NCBI RefSeq assembly: GCF_000715075.1
Contig: NC_134096.1
Location: forward strand, 122,642,643-122,706,642
Length of the DNA stretch: 64,000 nt
Source of the DNA: Nicotiana tabacum
Lineage: Eukaryota; Streptophyta; Magnoliopsida; Solanales; Solanaceae
Direction of reading: 5' to 3'
Shown piece by piece: positions 11,925 to 24,047 of this stretch (its first letter is position 1; each line of letters opens with the position of its first letter). Below the pieces are notes generated by a model. That model ran no database searches, was not told where the DNA came from, and saw only the letters and a list, made by a program, of their open reading frames with translations. A program made the translations under genes and the position numbers.

Positions 11925-14900
11925 TTCTCCACCTCTTAAAAAAATGTTCGTCCTCGAACGGGTTTAGGATCATACCTGGAGTGCCGAATAGGTGTGGGTA
12001 TCTGCTCTGCATGTCCTCTTCGATATCCCAAGTCGCCTCCTCGACTGGTTGACCCCTCCACTGAACCTTTACCGCAGAAATCTTCTTGGACCTCAACTAG
12101 CGAACCTGCCTATCAACAATGGCAACTGGCTCCTCCTCATAACCCAATCTCTCGTCTAGCTGAACTGTGTTATAGTCTAACACATGTGACATGTCGGCAT
12201 GATACTTCTGGAGCATAGACACGTGTAAAATCGGATGAACTCTCGATAGACTGGGAGTTAAAGCAAGCTCATAAGCAACCTCCCTAACTCGTCTCAACAC
12301 CTCAAATGGGCCTATAAACCTTGGGCCCAACTTGCCCTTCTTCCCGAACCTCATGACTCCCTTCATTGGCAATACTTTCAAGAGAACCTTCTCGACGACC
12401 ATAAATGATAAATCACGCATTTTCTACTCCGCGTAACTCTTCTATCTGGACTGTGTTGTGCGAAGTCACTCCTGAATCAACTTCACCCAAGGCATCCTTC
12501 ATTAAATAAGTACCATATAACCTAGCCTCTCCGGGCTCAAACCAACCGATGGGCGAATGATATCGCCGACCATACAAAGCCTCAAATGGAGCCATCTCGA
12601 TGCTGGACTGATAACTGTTGTTATAAGCAAACATGTCCTAAGGCAAGAATCGATCCCACTGCCCTCCGATGTCAATCACACATGCTCTGAGCATATCTTC
12701 CAAGATCTGAATCGTTTGCTCCGACTGTCTGTCGGTCTGTGGATAAAAGGTTGTGTTGAGCTCTACCCGAGTCCCCAACTCACTTTGTACTACCCTCCAA
12801 AAATACGAAGTAAACAGAGGCCATCTATTTGATATGATGGAAACAGGCACACCATGCAACCGAACAATCACCTGAATGTAAATCTGGGCCAATCTCTCTG
12901 AAGAATACATAGTCACAACCGGAATAAAGTATGCCGACTTGGTCAACCTATCGACAATGACCCAAACTGCATTAAACTTCCTCAAGGTCTGCGGTAACCC
13001 AACTATGAAGTCCATAGTGATGCGCTCCCACTTCCACTCATGTATAACCATCTACTGAAGTAGGCCACCTGGCCTCTGATGCTCATACCTGACCTGCTGG
13101 CAATTTAGACATCTCGCCACATACTCAACTATGTCCTTCATCCGCCGCCACCAATAATGTTGCCTCAGGTCACGGTACATCTTCGTCACCCCTAGATGAA
13201 TAGAATACCAAGAATTGGGTGCCTCCTCAAGAATCTTCTCCATCAAGCCATCAACATTAGGAACACATAAGAGACCCTGGAGTCACAGAACACCATCCCC
13301 ACCGATAGTAACCTCCTTGGCACCACCTCGTAGTACCGTCTCCCTAAGAACCAACAAGTGCGGATCGTCGAACTGACGAGCCTTGATCTGCTCGAATAAT
13401 GGAGATTGAGTGACGACGCATGTAAGAACTCGGCTGGGCTCTGAAATATCCAACCTCACAAGTCTGTTAGCCAAGGACTGAATGTCCAAAGCTAATGGAC
13501 TCTCCTCTACTAAAATGAATGCCAAACTACACATACTTTCCGTCTTTCTGCTCAAGGCATCCGCAACCACATTCGCCTTGTCCGGATGATAAAGGATGGT
13601 AGTGTCATAATCTTTTAGTAACTCAAGCCACCTACACTGCCTCAAGTTGAGATCCCTTTTCTTGAACAAAGGTTTCAAGCTACGATGATCGGTGTAAACC
13701 TCACAAGACACCCGATAAAGATAATGTCTCCAGATCGTGAGAGCATGAACTATTGCGGCCAACTCCAAATTGTGTACGGGGTAATTCTTCTCGTATGGCT
13801 TCAACTAGCATGAAGCATATGTAATAACTCTCCCTTCCTGCATCAATACACAACCCAGGCCAATGTGTGAAGCGTCACAATACACAGTATACATCCCCAA
13901 ACCGGAAGGAAACACTAACACCGGCATTGAAATCAATGCAGTCTTGAGCTTCTGAAAGCTCGCCTCACATTTTTCGGACCATCGGAATGGAGCACCCTTC
14001 TGGGTCAATCTAGTCAAAGGTGTTGCAATAGATGATAAGCCCTCCACAAATCGGCGATAATAACCTGCTAACCCCAAGAAGCTCCTGATCTCGGTCGTTG
14101 TGGTAGGACGCGGCCAACTCTAGACTGCCTCAGTCTTCCTGGGATCTACCTTAATACTCTCGCCTGGTACAACATGCCCCAAGAATGCCACGGAATCTAA
14201 CCAGAACTCACACTTGGAGAATTTAGCATATAATTTTTGTTCCCGCAAGGTCTAAAGCACCACTCTCAAATGTTGCTTGTGCTCCTCCATGCTACGTGAG
14301 TAAAACAATATGTCATCAATGAAGACAATGATAAACGAGTCAATATATGGCCTGAATACCCGCTTCATCAAATCCATAAACACCACTGGAGCGTTAGTCA
14401 AGCCGAAGGACATCACTAGAAACTCATAGAGGCCATATCTAGTCCGGAAAGCCATCTTCGGAACATTCGAATCAGGAATCTTCAATTGATCATACCCCAA
14501 TCTAAAGTCGATCTTACAGAATACCCTGGCACCCTGCAACTGGTCAAATAAATCATCAATACGCACCAACGTGTACTTGTTCTTAATGGTAACTTTGTTT
14601 AACTGGCGGTAATCAATGCACATATGCATAGTCCCATCCTTCTTATTCAAAAATAACACTGGTGCACCCCAAGGCGTCACACTCGGTCTGACGAACCCCT
14701 TTGCTAGAAACTCCTCAAGTTGTTCTTTCAACTCCTTCAACTTCTCGGAGCCATGCAATATGGTGGAATAGAGATAGGCTGGGTATCTGGAGCCAAATCA
14801 ATACAAATATTGATATCATGATCTGGTGGCATGCCTAGTAGATCAGAAGGAAACATACCAGATAACTCCCGCACCACGGGCACTGAATCAATCGTCGGAG

Positions 14901-15300
14901 TCTCTGCAGCAGAGTCCCGAACATAAGCTAGATAACCCGACTAGATGCATTGATAGACGAACCCTTCCACTCTAATCTAGGCAACTCTGGCATCGCTAAG
15001 GTAATAGTTTTTGCATGGCAATCAAGGACGGCGTGATATGGAGACAACCAATCCATACCCAGGATGACCTCAAAGTCGGTCATATCAAGCAACAGAAGAT
15101 TTGATCTAGTCTCATAACCACAAAAAGTCACAATACATGACTGATAAATCTGATCCACAATAATAGAATCGCCCATTAGTGTGGACACATATATAGGAGT
15201 ACCCAACGACTCACGAGGAACACCCAGAAAATGAGCAAACAAAGATGAAACATAGGAATATGTAGACCCTGGATCAAATAGTACCGAAGCATCCCTACTG
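11920..15300 (-). pseudogene. Element C pol: protease, RT, RNase H, integrase, chromodomain
   Basis: Read on the minus strand. The aspartic protease region (about 15270-14930) ends in FEVILGMDWLSPYHAV. Reverse transcriptase (14758-14250) has [13 protein letters not shown], an [11 protein letters not shown] stretch and FIDD in place of YxDD. RNase H is at 13804-13283. Integrase (13246-12413) has the zinc-finger words YWWRRM and CLNCQQVRY and the core DFIVGLPQT. A C-terminal chromodomain near 12130-11960 follows [14 protein letters not shown]. The reading ends in the LTR at TAA 11920-11922. It is broken by several stops (for example near 12096 and 13282) and a gap between 14250 and 14077, so no full polyprotein is made. 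Confidence 0.85.
11925..11937 (-). other. Element C polypurine tract
   Basis: On the minus strand AAGAGGTGGAGAA lies directly against the 3' LTR start; this is the expected plus-strand primer of a gypsy element. Confidence 0.8.
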
Positions 15301-15375
15301 TAGACAAAATAATATTTATGATCACGGCATCTGAGGCTACTACATCTAGTCTGGCTAGAAAGGCATAGAACCTAG

Positions 15376-16795
15376 CTACCCACCTGCCCGGCCTCCACCT
15401 CTAGGATGACCCTTACCCACCTGCCCTCTGCCTCTGGGCGGCCGGATGGCTAGTGGGGCAACTGGCGATGTAATCATGGGTTGCTGACCCTGTTGTACTG
15501 CCTTGCCCCGAAGCCTGGGGCAGAACCTTCGCACATGACTAAGATCTATGCACTCGAAACAGCCCTCTCGGAACGGTGGACTGCTGACCTGAAGTCTGTC
15601 CCTAATGGCTCGAACACCCACTGGAGGAACCCTGAATAGCTGGTGGACGATAGGAGCTCTGTGGAATGATGCTGAAATAGGGCCGCACTAGAGCACCCCA
15701 AGGAGGCAAGTAGTGCTGGATATATGGGCCTACTAGACTGACCCCTCACAAACTGACCTCTTCCCCCAAACGGAGCACCACTGAACCCTCCATAATATCG
15801 AAACCATTTGTCCCTCGACATCTGCTCTCGACTATGCTGACGAACACCCTCCACAACCAGCTCGTAAGAAGTCCCCATCTCAACCTCTCGGGCCATAGTG
15901 GCATGGATACCAGAGTGCAAACCCGCAAAAAACATTTGCACCCTCTCTGCATCGGTGGGAAGTATCATAAGTGCATGGAGAGACAACTCAGAGAATCTCG
16001 CCTTATAGTCGGTCACCGACATCTGACACTGCTGAAGCTGATCGAACTGAAATCGCAGCTCTTCCCTCTGAGAGGGTGGCATATATCTATCCAGAAAAAG
16101 GCGTGTGAACTGGTCCCAAGTCAAGGGAGGAGAACCTGCTGGCCTGCCAAGAAGATAGTACTATCACCATCTACGAGCCCTGCCCTCTAGCTGAAAGGTG
16201 GTAAAGTCCACCCTGTGGGACTCCAATATCCTCATGGTGTGCAGTCTGTCCCTGCAACGTTCAATAAAGTCTTGGAGGTCCTTATGTCGCTCACCTCCAA
16301 AGTAGGAGGATGTAGCCTGGTCCATCTATCCAATAGATTCTGCGACTCGCCGGCCGCAGCTGGCCTAGGCTCAGGTATAGATGTTGTAATTGGCTGAGCT
16401 CCGCCCATAGGTAGTGCTCCCGGGGTCTGATATACGGTAGCTGCATGCCCTGGATCCTGAGTGGTAGGGGTTTGTGCTCCTCCTCCCGCCTGAGATGTGG
16501 CTGGGTTTACTGGAAATAAACCAGCCTATGTCATAGAATCCATGAACCACAACAGGCCCATGACCTCCTGGAATCCTGGTGCGGACCTGAAATCCACTGG
16601 TGTTGGCTCCGATGCGGGCACCTCGCCCTGCTCCTCAATGATAGGATCCTCTATTGGATCCACTGGTGGCACAACTGGAGCAACTCTAGGATGCCATCGT
16701 CCTCTACCACCAGCTGGAGCTCTCCCTCGGCCTTTAGCAACAGGGGGAGTAGCTCCTCCATGGTCAGGTACATCTGTCATGCGCGTTCTCACCAT
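15376..16795 (-). pseudogene. Element C gag (capsid/nucleocapsid), broken
   Basis: The start ATG at 16793-16795 opens an Arg/Gly/Pro-rich N-terminus (KGRGRAPAGGRGRW). A stop follows after about 89 residues. The capsid core resumes at 16124 (MTWDQFTRLFLDRYMPPSQR, SVTDYKARFSELS). The zinc knuckle is CFECIDLSHVRRFC near 15560. Its CX2CX4HX4C spacing is kept, but the usual Gly after the second Cys is Ile. Frameshifts separate the parts. Confidence 0.85.
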
Positions 16796-16972
16796 CTGTG
16801 AGAGAATAAGAGAAATATACTTAGCACAACATCAACTACATGATATGAGATGAATAAAGAGTAGTTTCCTACCACCCTATAGCCTCTTGAAGATAAGTAC
16901 GGATATCCCCGAACCGATCCGCAAGACTCTGTGAGGTATGCTCATGACTTGTGAGACCTACGTGAACCTAGT

Positions 16973-16984
16973 GCTCTGATACCA
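16973..16984 (-). other. Element C primer-binding site (tRNA-iMet)
   Basis: The minus strand reads TGGTATCAGAGC, complementary to the 3' end of initiator tRNA-Met, three bases inside the 5' LTR. It fixes the coding strand. Confidence 0.9.
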
Positions 16985-16987
16985 TAT

Positions 16988-19741
16988 TGTCACGACCCAA
17001 TTTTTCTTATAGGCCGTGATGACGCCTAATGTTGCTTCTAGGCAAGCCAACGGTAAACTAGCCATGTATTTATTCTTTTAATAATTTCAAAGTTGTTGAT
17101 TTTTATTTATTAAGTAAAGGAGAAGTGGAAAAATTTGACAAAGTAAAGCGTACACAAATAAAAGAACAAGTATGGTGAAATAAATACTCAAAAGCCAACA
17201 AGTGTCTACTAGCATGTTTTCAAGACCCGGTATCACAAGTGTATGAGCAACTAGTAGAATATACAAAACACCTAAGCTACTATCTGAAATGAGATAGACA
17301 GAAAGTAAATACAAAAGAGAGAGACAGCGGGTGCTGCAGAACGGACTCGGAGAGCAGCTCACCACTGTGCCTCAGGGTAACGGGGGTGCGCGCCTGAGTG
17401 AACACCAGATGCACCTGCTTCAGATCCAACACGATCAGTGCAGAAGTGTAGCGTGAGTACATAAATAATATGTACCCAGCAAGTATCCAGTCTAACCTCG
17501 AAGAAGTAGTGACGAGGGGTAGACATCGACACTTACTATGGGACAACAATGAAAATACATAAATTCTAAATAGGCATGGAATATGTGAATAATAATAATA
17601 ATATAACAACAAGCAGTAAGTAAATGATTTTTTAACTGATAGAAATTTCCAAAAAATCTCCAACTAACATATACTAACTCTAAATCAATTTCGGGCCAAT
17701 AAATAAATTATAACCTCTCAAATCATGAAAATAATATCAAGTGTATTCGGGCTCCAAGCATTAACACGCACGATTTATGCTGAGGTCGTACGGCCCGATC
17801 CAGAATAATGTGTACACTGCCGAGGGTCGAGCGGCTCGAGCCACATATGCATCTATTATACTGCCGAGGTATTCGGCCCGCTCCACAAGAAGAGAGAACA
17901 CTCTATGAATATCCAATTTAAAAGTTATCACAAGACTAATACACAAGGAAGCACAATTTTTATTAATGGTCAAATAACCCGCCAAAACTCAAAGTAAGTG
18001 AAATTCGGCCTTTATTAATCATTTATCAAGTTTCAATATAAGTTAGGCACTTACATTAACAAGTAGAGTGCAAACAATACAAGTATTTTATGATTTGGAT
18101 CCTAAAACTACCCGGATTTAAGCATGATTAGTAGCTACGCACGGACTCTCGTCACCTCATGCGTACGTAGCCCCCACAATTAGAAGCAAATAGTAATTTA
18201 AAATATCTATGGGATAAATTCTCTCTTACAAGGTTAGGCAAGAGACTTATCTCGTCTCAAAGCTCACTTTCCGGCCCACCAATTCGCTCTAAAGCCTCAA
18301 CCTGGTGCCGAACAATTCGAAGCTAGCCAAATGTTATATACATTAATCAATATACGCTCACAAGTTCATAATTTAGCTATTAGAGTAATTACTCAACCCA
18401 AATTGAAAGATTCCTAAAATTCACTTCCGGGCCCACGCGTCTGGATTCCTAAAATATTTGAAGATAAATATTACCCATAGCCTCACGAACTTAAATATAT
18501 AATTTTTACTTAATTCCATAACCAATTTCGTGCTCAAACCTCATTTTTACCAAAACCCTAGGTTTTTCACAAATCCCCTTTAATTTCACAAGTTTTCCAT
18601 GTTAAATCTATCTATGATTCGCATATTTAGCTAAAGAACTGATAAGGATCACTTACCTCTTGATGTTGATGAAAACCCTCCACAAAATTCTCTCAAAATC
18701 TCCTAAGACAAAGTGGGAAATGAGGGAAATGAAGCTAAGCCCCGTAATAAAATATCCTTACACCAATCACAGATGTCGCAAATGCGACATCTTGTTCGTA
18801 AATGCGAGGGTCGCAATTGCGACAAAACCATCGCAAATTCGAAGGCTGGCCATCTCTGACATGGTCGCAAATGCGACAAAAAACTTCCCATTTGCGAAGA
18901 GGTGCTGATCGCAAAAGCAAAGGAAAAGCTCGCAAATGCGAGTCCTGCCTCGCCCAGGCTTCATCGCAATTGCGAAGCCCACCTCGCAAATGCGAGGTTC
19001 ACAAATGCGAATAAAATGTCACATTTGCGATACCTGAGGCACCAGCAAAAGAAAACCAGAAAACTGAAGTCCTTCCACCCCTCTGAATGCGTCTGAAACT
19101 CACCCAAACCCTCGGGGCTACACACCAAATGTATACACAAGTCTAAAAGTACAGTACAAACTCGCTAGCGCGATCAAAACACCGAAATAACATCTAGAAT
19201 CACGAATCGGATGCCAAAATCTATGAATTAGACCATGAAACTCAAGAACTTCTGCGCGTCCGATTCCTATCAAATCTATTGGGAATGACGCCAAATTTTT
19301 TATACAAGTCACAAATCACCATACGGAACTATTCCCAGGCCCATAATCCCAAACAGACCTCGATAACACCAAAACCTACTCCAAATCAAACTTAAAGAAC
19401 TTGAAAAACCTTCAATGCGCCAACATTCAATATTAAGCGCTGAAATGCTCCCGGGTCATTCGAAACGCGATCCGAATATACACTCAAGTCCAAAATCATC
19501 ATACGAACCTATTGGGACCGTCAAATCCCAGTTCCGAGGTCGTTTACTCAAAACTTGATTCAAGTCAAACTTAACCATTTTAAGCCAATATCAAGGAATT
19601 AAGTGTTCCGATTTTAACCCGAACCCTTCCAAACCCAAACTAACCATCCCTGCAAGTCATAAAACAATAAAAGTACATATGGGGAGTCTTAAATAGGGTA
19701 ACGGGAATCTAGAAAGCAAAATGACCGGTCGGATCGTTACA
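16988..19741 (-). repeat. Element C right (5') LTR
   Basis: About 2754 bp, running TGTCACGACC to ATCGTTACA. It is collinear with the left LTR with scattered substitutions, many C/T or G/A, as expected after long methylation. It carries the palindrome array at 18773-19032. Confidence 0.9.
18773..19032. repeat. TCGCAAATGCGA-type palindrome array, copy 2
   Basis: Better preserved than copy 1. Perfect TCGCAAATGCGA words occur near 18776 and 18865, TCGCAATTGCGA near 18820 and 18965, and several near matches lie between them. Confidence 0.75.
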
Positions 19742-20971
19742 TTCAAAATCTAAATCCAACCCGACTCTCAAAACTTAAATTCTTATTTTTCAAAAATTTG
19801 ACAAGTTTTCACAAATTTTCACAAATTTTCACTTTGATTCACATGATTTTGATGTTAAAATCTAAGATATGTAGATGGAATATGATTAGAAATAGATTAG
19901 AATCACTTATCCAAAGTTTATAGATGAAAATCCCCTTTCCAAATCGCCTTCTACCGAGTCTAGGGTTCTAAAATGAGAGAATGAGAGATGAAACCCCCGA
20001 CTTCTAGCCCTTTTGATTAGCTGTTGATGTTAATTACGACATGGGTTTGCAATTGCGAAGAATACATCGCAAATGCGGCCACTGACCTTCCAACTGGCAC
20101 CTTGCAATTACGATCAACGGGTTCGCAAATGCAAACCCTGCCCCCTTCGCTAAAGCGATAATTTAGTCGCAAATATGAACTACCCAAAATGCTAGACCAC
20201 TTCGCAATTGCGAGCCTGGTATCACAATTATGATACCTGAGGCTCTAAGCTCGTAATTGTGAACCTGGTGTTCGCATATGCGATACCTAAAGCATCTGCA
20301 TACTAGATTCTGTAATTTAAGTCCAAAACACTCCGGAACATGTCTGAAACTTATCCGAGCCCTCGGGTCTCCAAACCAAACATCAACATAAGTCTAAAAA
20401 CATCATACGAACTCACTCACGCGATCAAAATATAAAAATAACATCTAAAATGCACGAATTTCAAAGTAAAGTTCAAGAATCTCTAGAATTACAACTAAAT
20501 ATTCGAATTTTATCAAATTAACTCCAAATGATACCAAATTTTACAGACATGTTCTAAATAGAATAACAGACCTATTCCAATTCCCAAATCAAATTCCGAG
20601 CTCGATAGCTAAAAGTCAACCTACGGTCAAACCTTTCAACTTCAAATTGCCAAATTTCGGCAAAATAACACAAATCAACCTAAGGACTTTTGAAATCAAT
20701 TTAGGGCATACGTCCAAGGCCAAAATCATGATACAAAGCTATCTAAGCCATCAAAATACCATTCTGGGGTCGTTTTCACAAAATTTAAAGTTTGGTCAAC
20801 ATTTCTACTTTAAGCTTCTAAGTCAAAAATCAAAGGGCCCAAATCAACTCGAAAGATTCCCGAAATGAAACTAACCAACCCCATAAGTCATAAAATCATA
20901 AACACACATGTGTGAAGCATAAAAAAAGGTAATGAAGTGCAATTACACAAAATAACCGATCGAGTCGTTAC
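19742..20971. repeat. Right part of gypsy LTR B
   Basis: Continues LTR B from the far side of element C and ends GATCGAGTCGTTACA at 20971, where element A gag begins. It holds its own palindrome array (20036-20290) with CGCAATTGCG and CGCAAATGCG words. It is not alignable throughout with the element C LTR but is of similar design. Confidence 0.6.
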
Positions 20972-22045
20972 AAGAATCTATCAACACATGAACCATCTTT
21001 TCTCTTATGCCCCTTTTAACTCTCGCAGTCCTAGATTCCACAGTTCCATCAAGAGAATGAACTGACATCTGTGGGATCAAAGCTGAATCCTCACAGGTCT
21101 CCTCTTCCACCATATACTCATCCACTTCTCTCTCTTCACCACCTTCCTCTACCTCTAGGATAAACAATTGTTTCTTTTTCTTGCATACATGGCCAGGTGT
21201 GTATTTCTCATCACACCAAAAACACAGTCCCTTTGCCCATTTTTCATCCATATCTGCACTTGTAAGTCTCCTTGATGACTTCACTGCAGGTTGCCCATAA
21301 GCATTAGGGAGTTTGCTTAATTTTGCTCCCTTCTCACTACCAGAATATTGGCCTTGGGAATAACTTCTTGAACCTGAGCTCCAAGAAGTGTTAGTATTTG
21401 GAAGTATAGGCTTATAAGGTCTTACGGTCATTTGGTTTTTCCCCTTCTATAATTGTAATGAGTGTTCAACTAGTTTAGCCAAACTATAAGCCTTCATCAA
21501 CGTCCTTGGGGCTAGCATTATAACCTGAACTTATATTTCTGACTTCAATCTCTTCAAGAAACAACTAATAGAATATTCTTCGGACAGTTTTACTTGGTTA
21601 AGCAAACCATCAAATTGATCTAAAAATCCCTGAATTCCACCAGTCTGTTTTAACCCAAGCAATTCAGACATGGGATCTTCATATAGATTATGCCCAAATC
21701 TCAGGTACAAAGCCCTCACATAATCCCCCATCTAGGTAATCCTCCTCACACTCGAGATTTCATCATAGATTGGTGCCAATGTAAAGCTCTTCCTTCCAAA
21801 TTAATAGAAACAACTCTAACCTTCTGCTCTTCATATGTATTATCATAATCGAAAAATTGTTCACACCTATACACCCACCCTTTTAAATCTTCACCACTAA
21901 ATTTTGAAAATTCTATAAAGACACTTCTACTACTCCCATTAAACTTGTTACCTGCTGCATGCACTCCACCACCATCGGCCGGAGCTGGTGCGACTGGTGC
22001 CGCTGGGACAGCTAGAACTGAAGCATTAGTTGCAATTGTTGCCAC
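20972..22045 (-). pseudogene. Element A gag, partial and broken
   Basis: Minus-strand gypsy gag in three pieces. The first (22045-21746) has FIEFSKFSGEDLKGWVYRCE and ALHWHQS, a retrotransposon gag core. The second (21731-21531) has LYLRFGHNLYEDPMSELLGL and QGFLDQFDGLLNQVKLSEE. The third (21431-20972) has a CX2C-type zinc knuckle, LCFWCDEKYTPGHVC. A stop precedes the first piece (no ATG survives in frame), and stops separate the others. Gag is cut at 20971 by LTR B, and no pol follows. Confidence 0.8.
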
Positions 22046-22180
22046 TAGTTGTCGAATTCATTAATCATATCCTCATGGCGTTCACCCAAGAGACGGGCCT
22101 ACTCTCTAATTTCATCTACCTCCAGTCGCAATTCGCCATTCCTAGTTATTTACGGCATGATTTGTGGCCAAGGTTCGACT

Positions 22181-22192
22181 GCTCTGATACCA
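22181..22192 (-). other. Element A primer-binding site (tRNA-iMet)
   Basis: Minus strand TGGTATCAGAGC, one base from the right LTR. It shows that the right LTR is the 5' LTR. Confidence 0.85.
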
Positions 22193-22193
22193 G

Positions 22194-22486
22194 TGTTGCG
22201 TATTTAACAATGGAGATCTAAAATTGGACGTGAATCTAAGAGATTAGGGAGAGAATAATCTCTGAACAATACACTTCAATGCACTGCAAGAGTAATTGAG
22301 ACTAAGAAGAGAGAAAAGTTTTATTGAATATTTGAATTCAACATATCTATCCTTTACTATGTATTTCGTATTTATAGCCATTGTAACAACCAATTAGCTC
22401 AACTCACTAGATCAACTCACTAACTAACTTCTGACAACTAACCGTATAACTAACTCATACCCCTTCTAACTAATTGGCATATAACA
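22194..22486 (-). repeat. Element A right (5') LTR
   Basis: A 293-bp LTR, TGTTGCGTAT to ATAACA, with CATGA directly after it. It is full length, unlike the left copy. Confidence 0.85.
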
Positions 22487-22974
22487 CATGAATCAAAAAA
22501 AATAATCAAAAGAGCTTTTTTTTATGGTTAAATTAAATAATAACAATGACAATAAGTATATCAATAACTATGATAGAGGTTGACAATATTGTTTTGCAAA
22601 AAATTTAGTTTGTGCCGTTTGAAAGTAAACCTAAGACCTCTACTTACAAAGTTGTCTCGGAAACAAAAGGACCATAGAATTAAGGTTGCCATTTTTAAGT
22701 TCAATTTATATACTCATTTTCATTTCAATACTTGCGATCTTAAATTTAGATTTTTACACTGTTTGTTAATGTTTCATTAATCGAACGTGTTCAATAAAAA
22801 AAATTAACATCACATTGTGACATCTAAAGTATGCTTACTAGCTCTGTTAGAACCATAAGAAGAAGAAAAATTAGATTAGGTGCTACAAGTAGGCTGCATG
22901 TGTTGTTGTATCAGAGGGGTTGCAGGGTGAGGGAGTACAACTAAACAGCAGCCAAAAAAAATAATAATAATTTA

Positions 22975-23152
22975 TTCCATTTAAAATGACACTCAATTCC
23001 TAAAAAAGGACACCTGTCAAAAATTTACAAATTTATTAACTTTAAATTTTTTTATTTTACCCTTAATAACATGTTTTTGTAGCCAGAAAAATATAAATAT
23101 CTATTAGAGCGTGCTCAGTTAAAGATCGTCGTATAAAATGAAACGGAGTGAA
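22975..23152. mobile_element. Stowaway-type MITE
   Basis: TTCCATTTAAAATGACAC at the left and its inverse ATAAAATGAAACGGAGTGAA at the right, flanked by TA at 22973-22974 and 23153-23154. Confidence 0.6.
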
Positions 23153-23459
23153 TAATATATATGAGTGTAAATGATTTTTTATTTTTATTTTCATTACTGG
23201 ATGATTAAATCTTCCGTTTGGATTGTAAATATAAAAATGGGAATATTTTGGTGCTCATTAATAAAAGTCGTAGCCCTCAACTTATTTTTGGTACAGTTCC
23301 ATACTGTATAATGAAACTCGTTTTGTGTTACTACTTACTCGTTTTATTGGATTGCAATTATTTCACTATGTTTGATCAAGGTGTAAAACTGTAAATTAGT
23401 TCTTTTAGAAACTTATACAATGTAATCTAGCATTGTCATTTTAGTTCTAAGGTATGATC

Positions 23460-23763
23460 CTATGTATATAATATGGGTATGGCGGGGCTCTATCCCAACC
23501 TTACGATGTTATGTGACTCTTAGAGACTTGTAGATAGACCGTTTGTTGTACGGCCTTGTCGGCTTCTGTTTTGATGTACAAGTGCTCATGGTAGCCTTGT
23601 CGCCCCGTCTATATACTTATGCGTGTCATTTTGAAATGTAATTAATCGTATAACTTTCTATCTATATTCAGATTTAATATTAAGTTGGTTGTTGAATGAC
23701 ATACGCGGGTGCTCGGTAAGTAAGGTTGGGTGCCGGTCGTGCCCCTCCGTTTTGGGTGTGACA
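23460..23763 (-). repeat. Gypsy LTR fragment
   Basis: Ends TTTTGGGTGTGACA, the inverse of a TGTCACACCC LTR start. The words 'gtgctcggtaagtaaggttg' and 'gtgctcatggtagccttgtc' resemble fragment D at 5990-6409. No partner is in the window, and the left edge is approximate. Confidence 0.5.
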
Positions 23764-24047
23764 AACTTGAAACCTTCGAAGCTAAATGGATTGAATTGAA
23801 TAACACCATAATATTCATTATCAGCTCAACTTCCTTTTAACTTTGAAATTTCAAGCGTTTCAATTCAAAATTCAACATTGTATAATTTCCAATTAAATTT
23901 TCCTTACACTTCTTCCTTAGCTGGAGAAAACTGATACAAGCTGCTCAAAACTATGCAAGACTAGGGAAGTTTTCACCTCCACACTAGATGAAAAGGAAGT
24001 CTACATTTCAAACATGTGATAAAGTTCAAGAAATCTTGTTCCAGAGC

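Larger units (their letters stand above)
9182..19741 (-). mobile_element. Nested Ty3/gypsy chromovirus C (Tekay/Del type)
   Basis: A 10,560-bp element with LTRs that begin TGTCACGACCC and end GTTACA, a primer-binding site (16973-16984), a polypurine tract (11925-11937) and a minus-strand gag-pol with a chromodomain. The flanks are TTTAA on the left and TTCAA on the right, a five-base duplication with one mismatch. It interrupts LTR B. Many stops and frameshifts make it non-autonomous. Ten mismatches in the first 79 LTR bases show it is not a recent insertion. Confidence 0.9.
5252..22486 (-). mobile_element. Outer Ty3/gypsy element A, disrupted
   Basis: Related LTR sequences lie at 5252 and 22194. 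The flanking five bases are CATGA on both sides (5247-5251 and 22487-22491), a perfect target duplication, so these are the original outer ends. The primer site next to the right LTR shows that the coding strand is minus. Only gag remains (20972-22045). The rest of pol and the inner end of the left LTR are gone, replaced by a CACTA remnant, LTR fragments and nested element C. An insertion/deletion history is inferred; the ends are directly visible. Confidence 0.75.
22492..24047. other. Intergenic between element A and CesA8
   Basis: No gene is seen apart from the MITE and LTR fragment listed separately. The last few hundred bases should include the CesA8 3' UTR. Confidence 0.5.
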
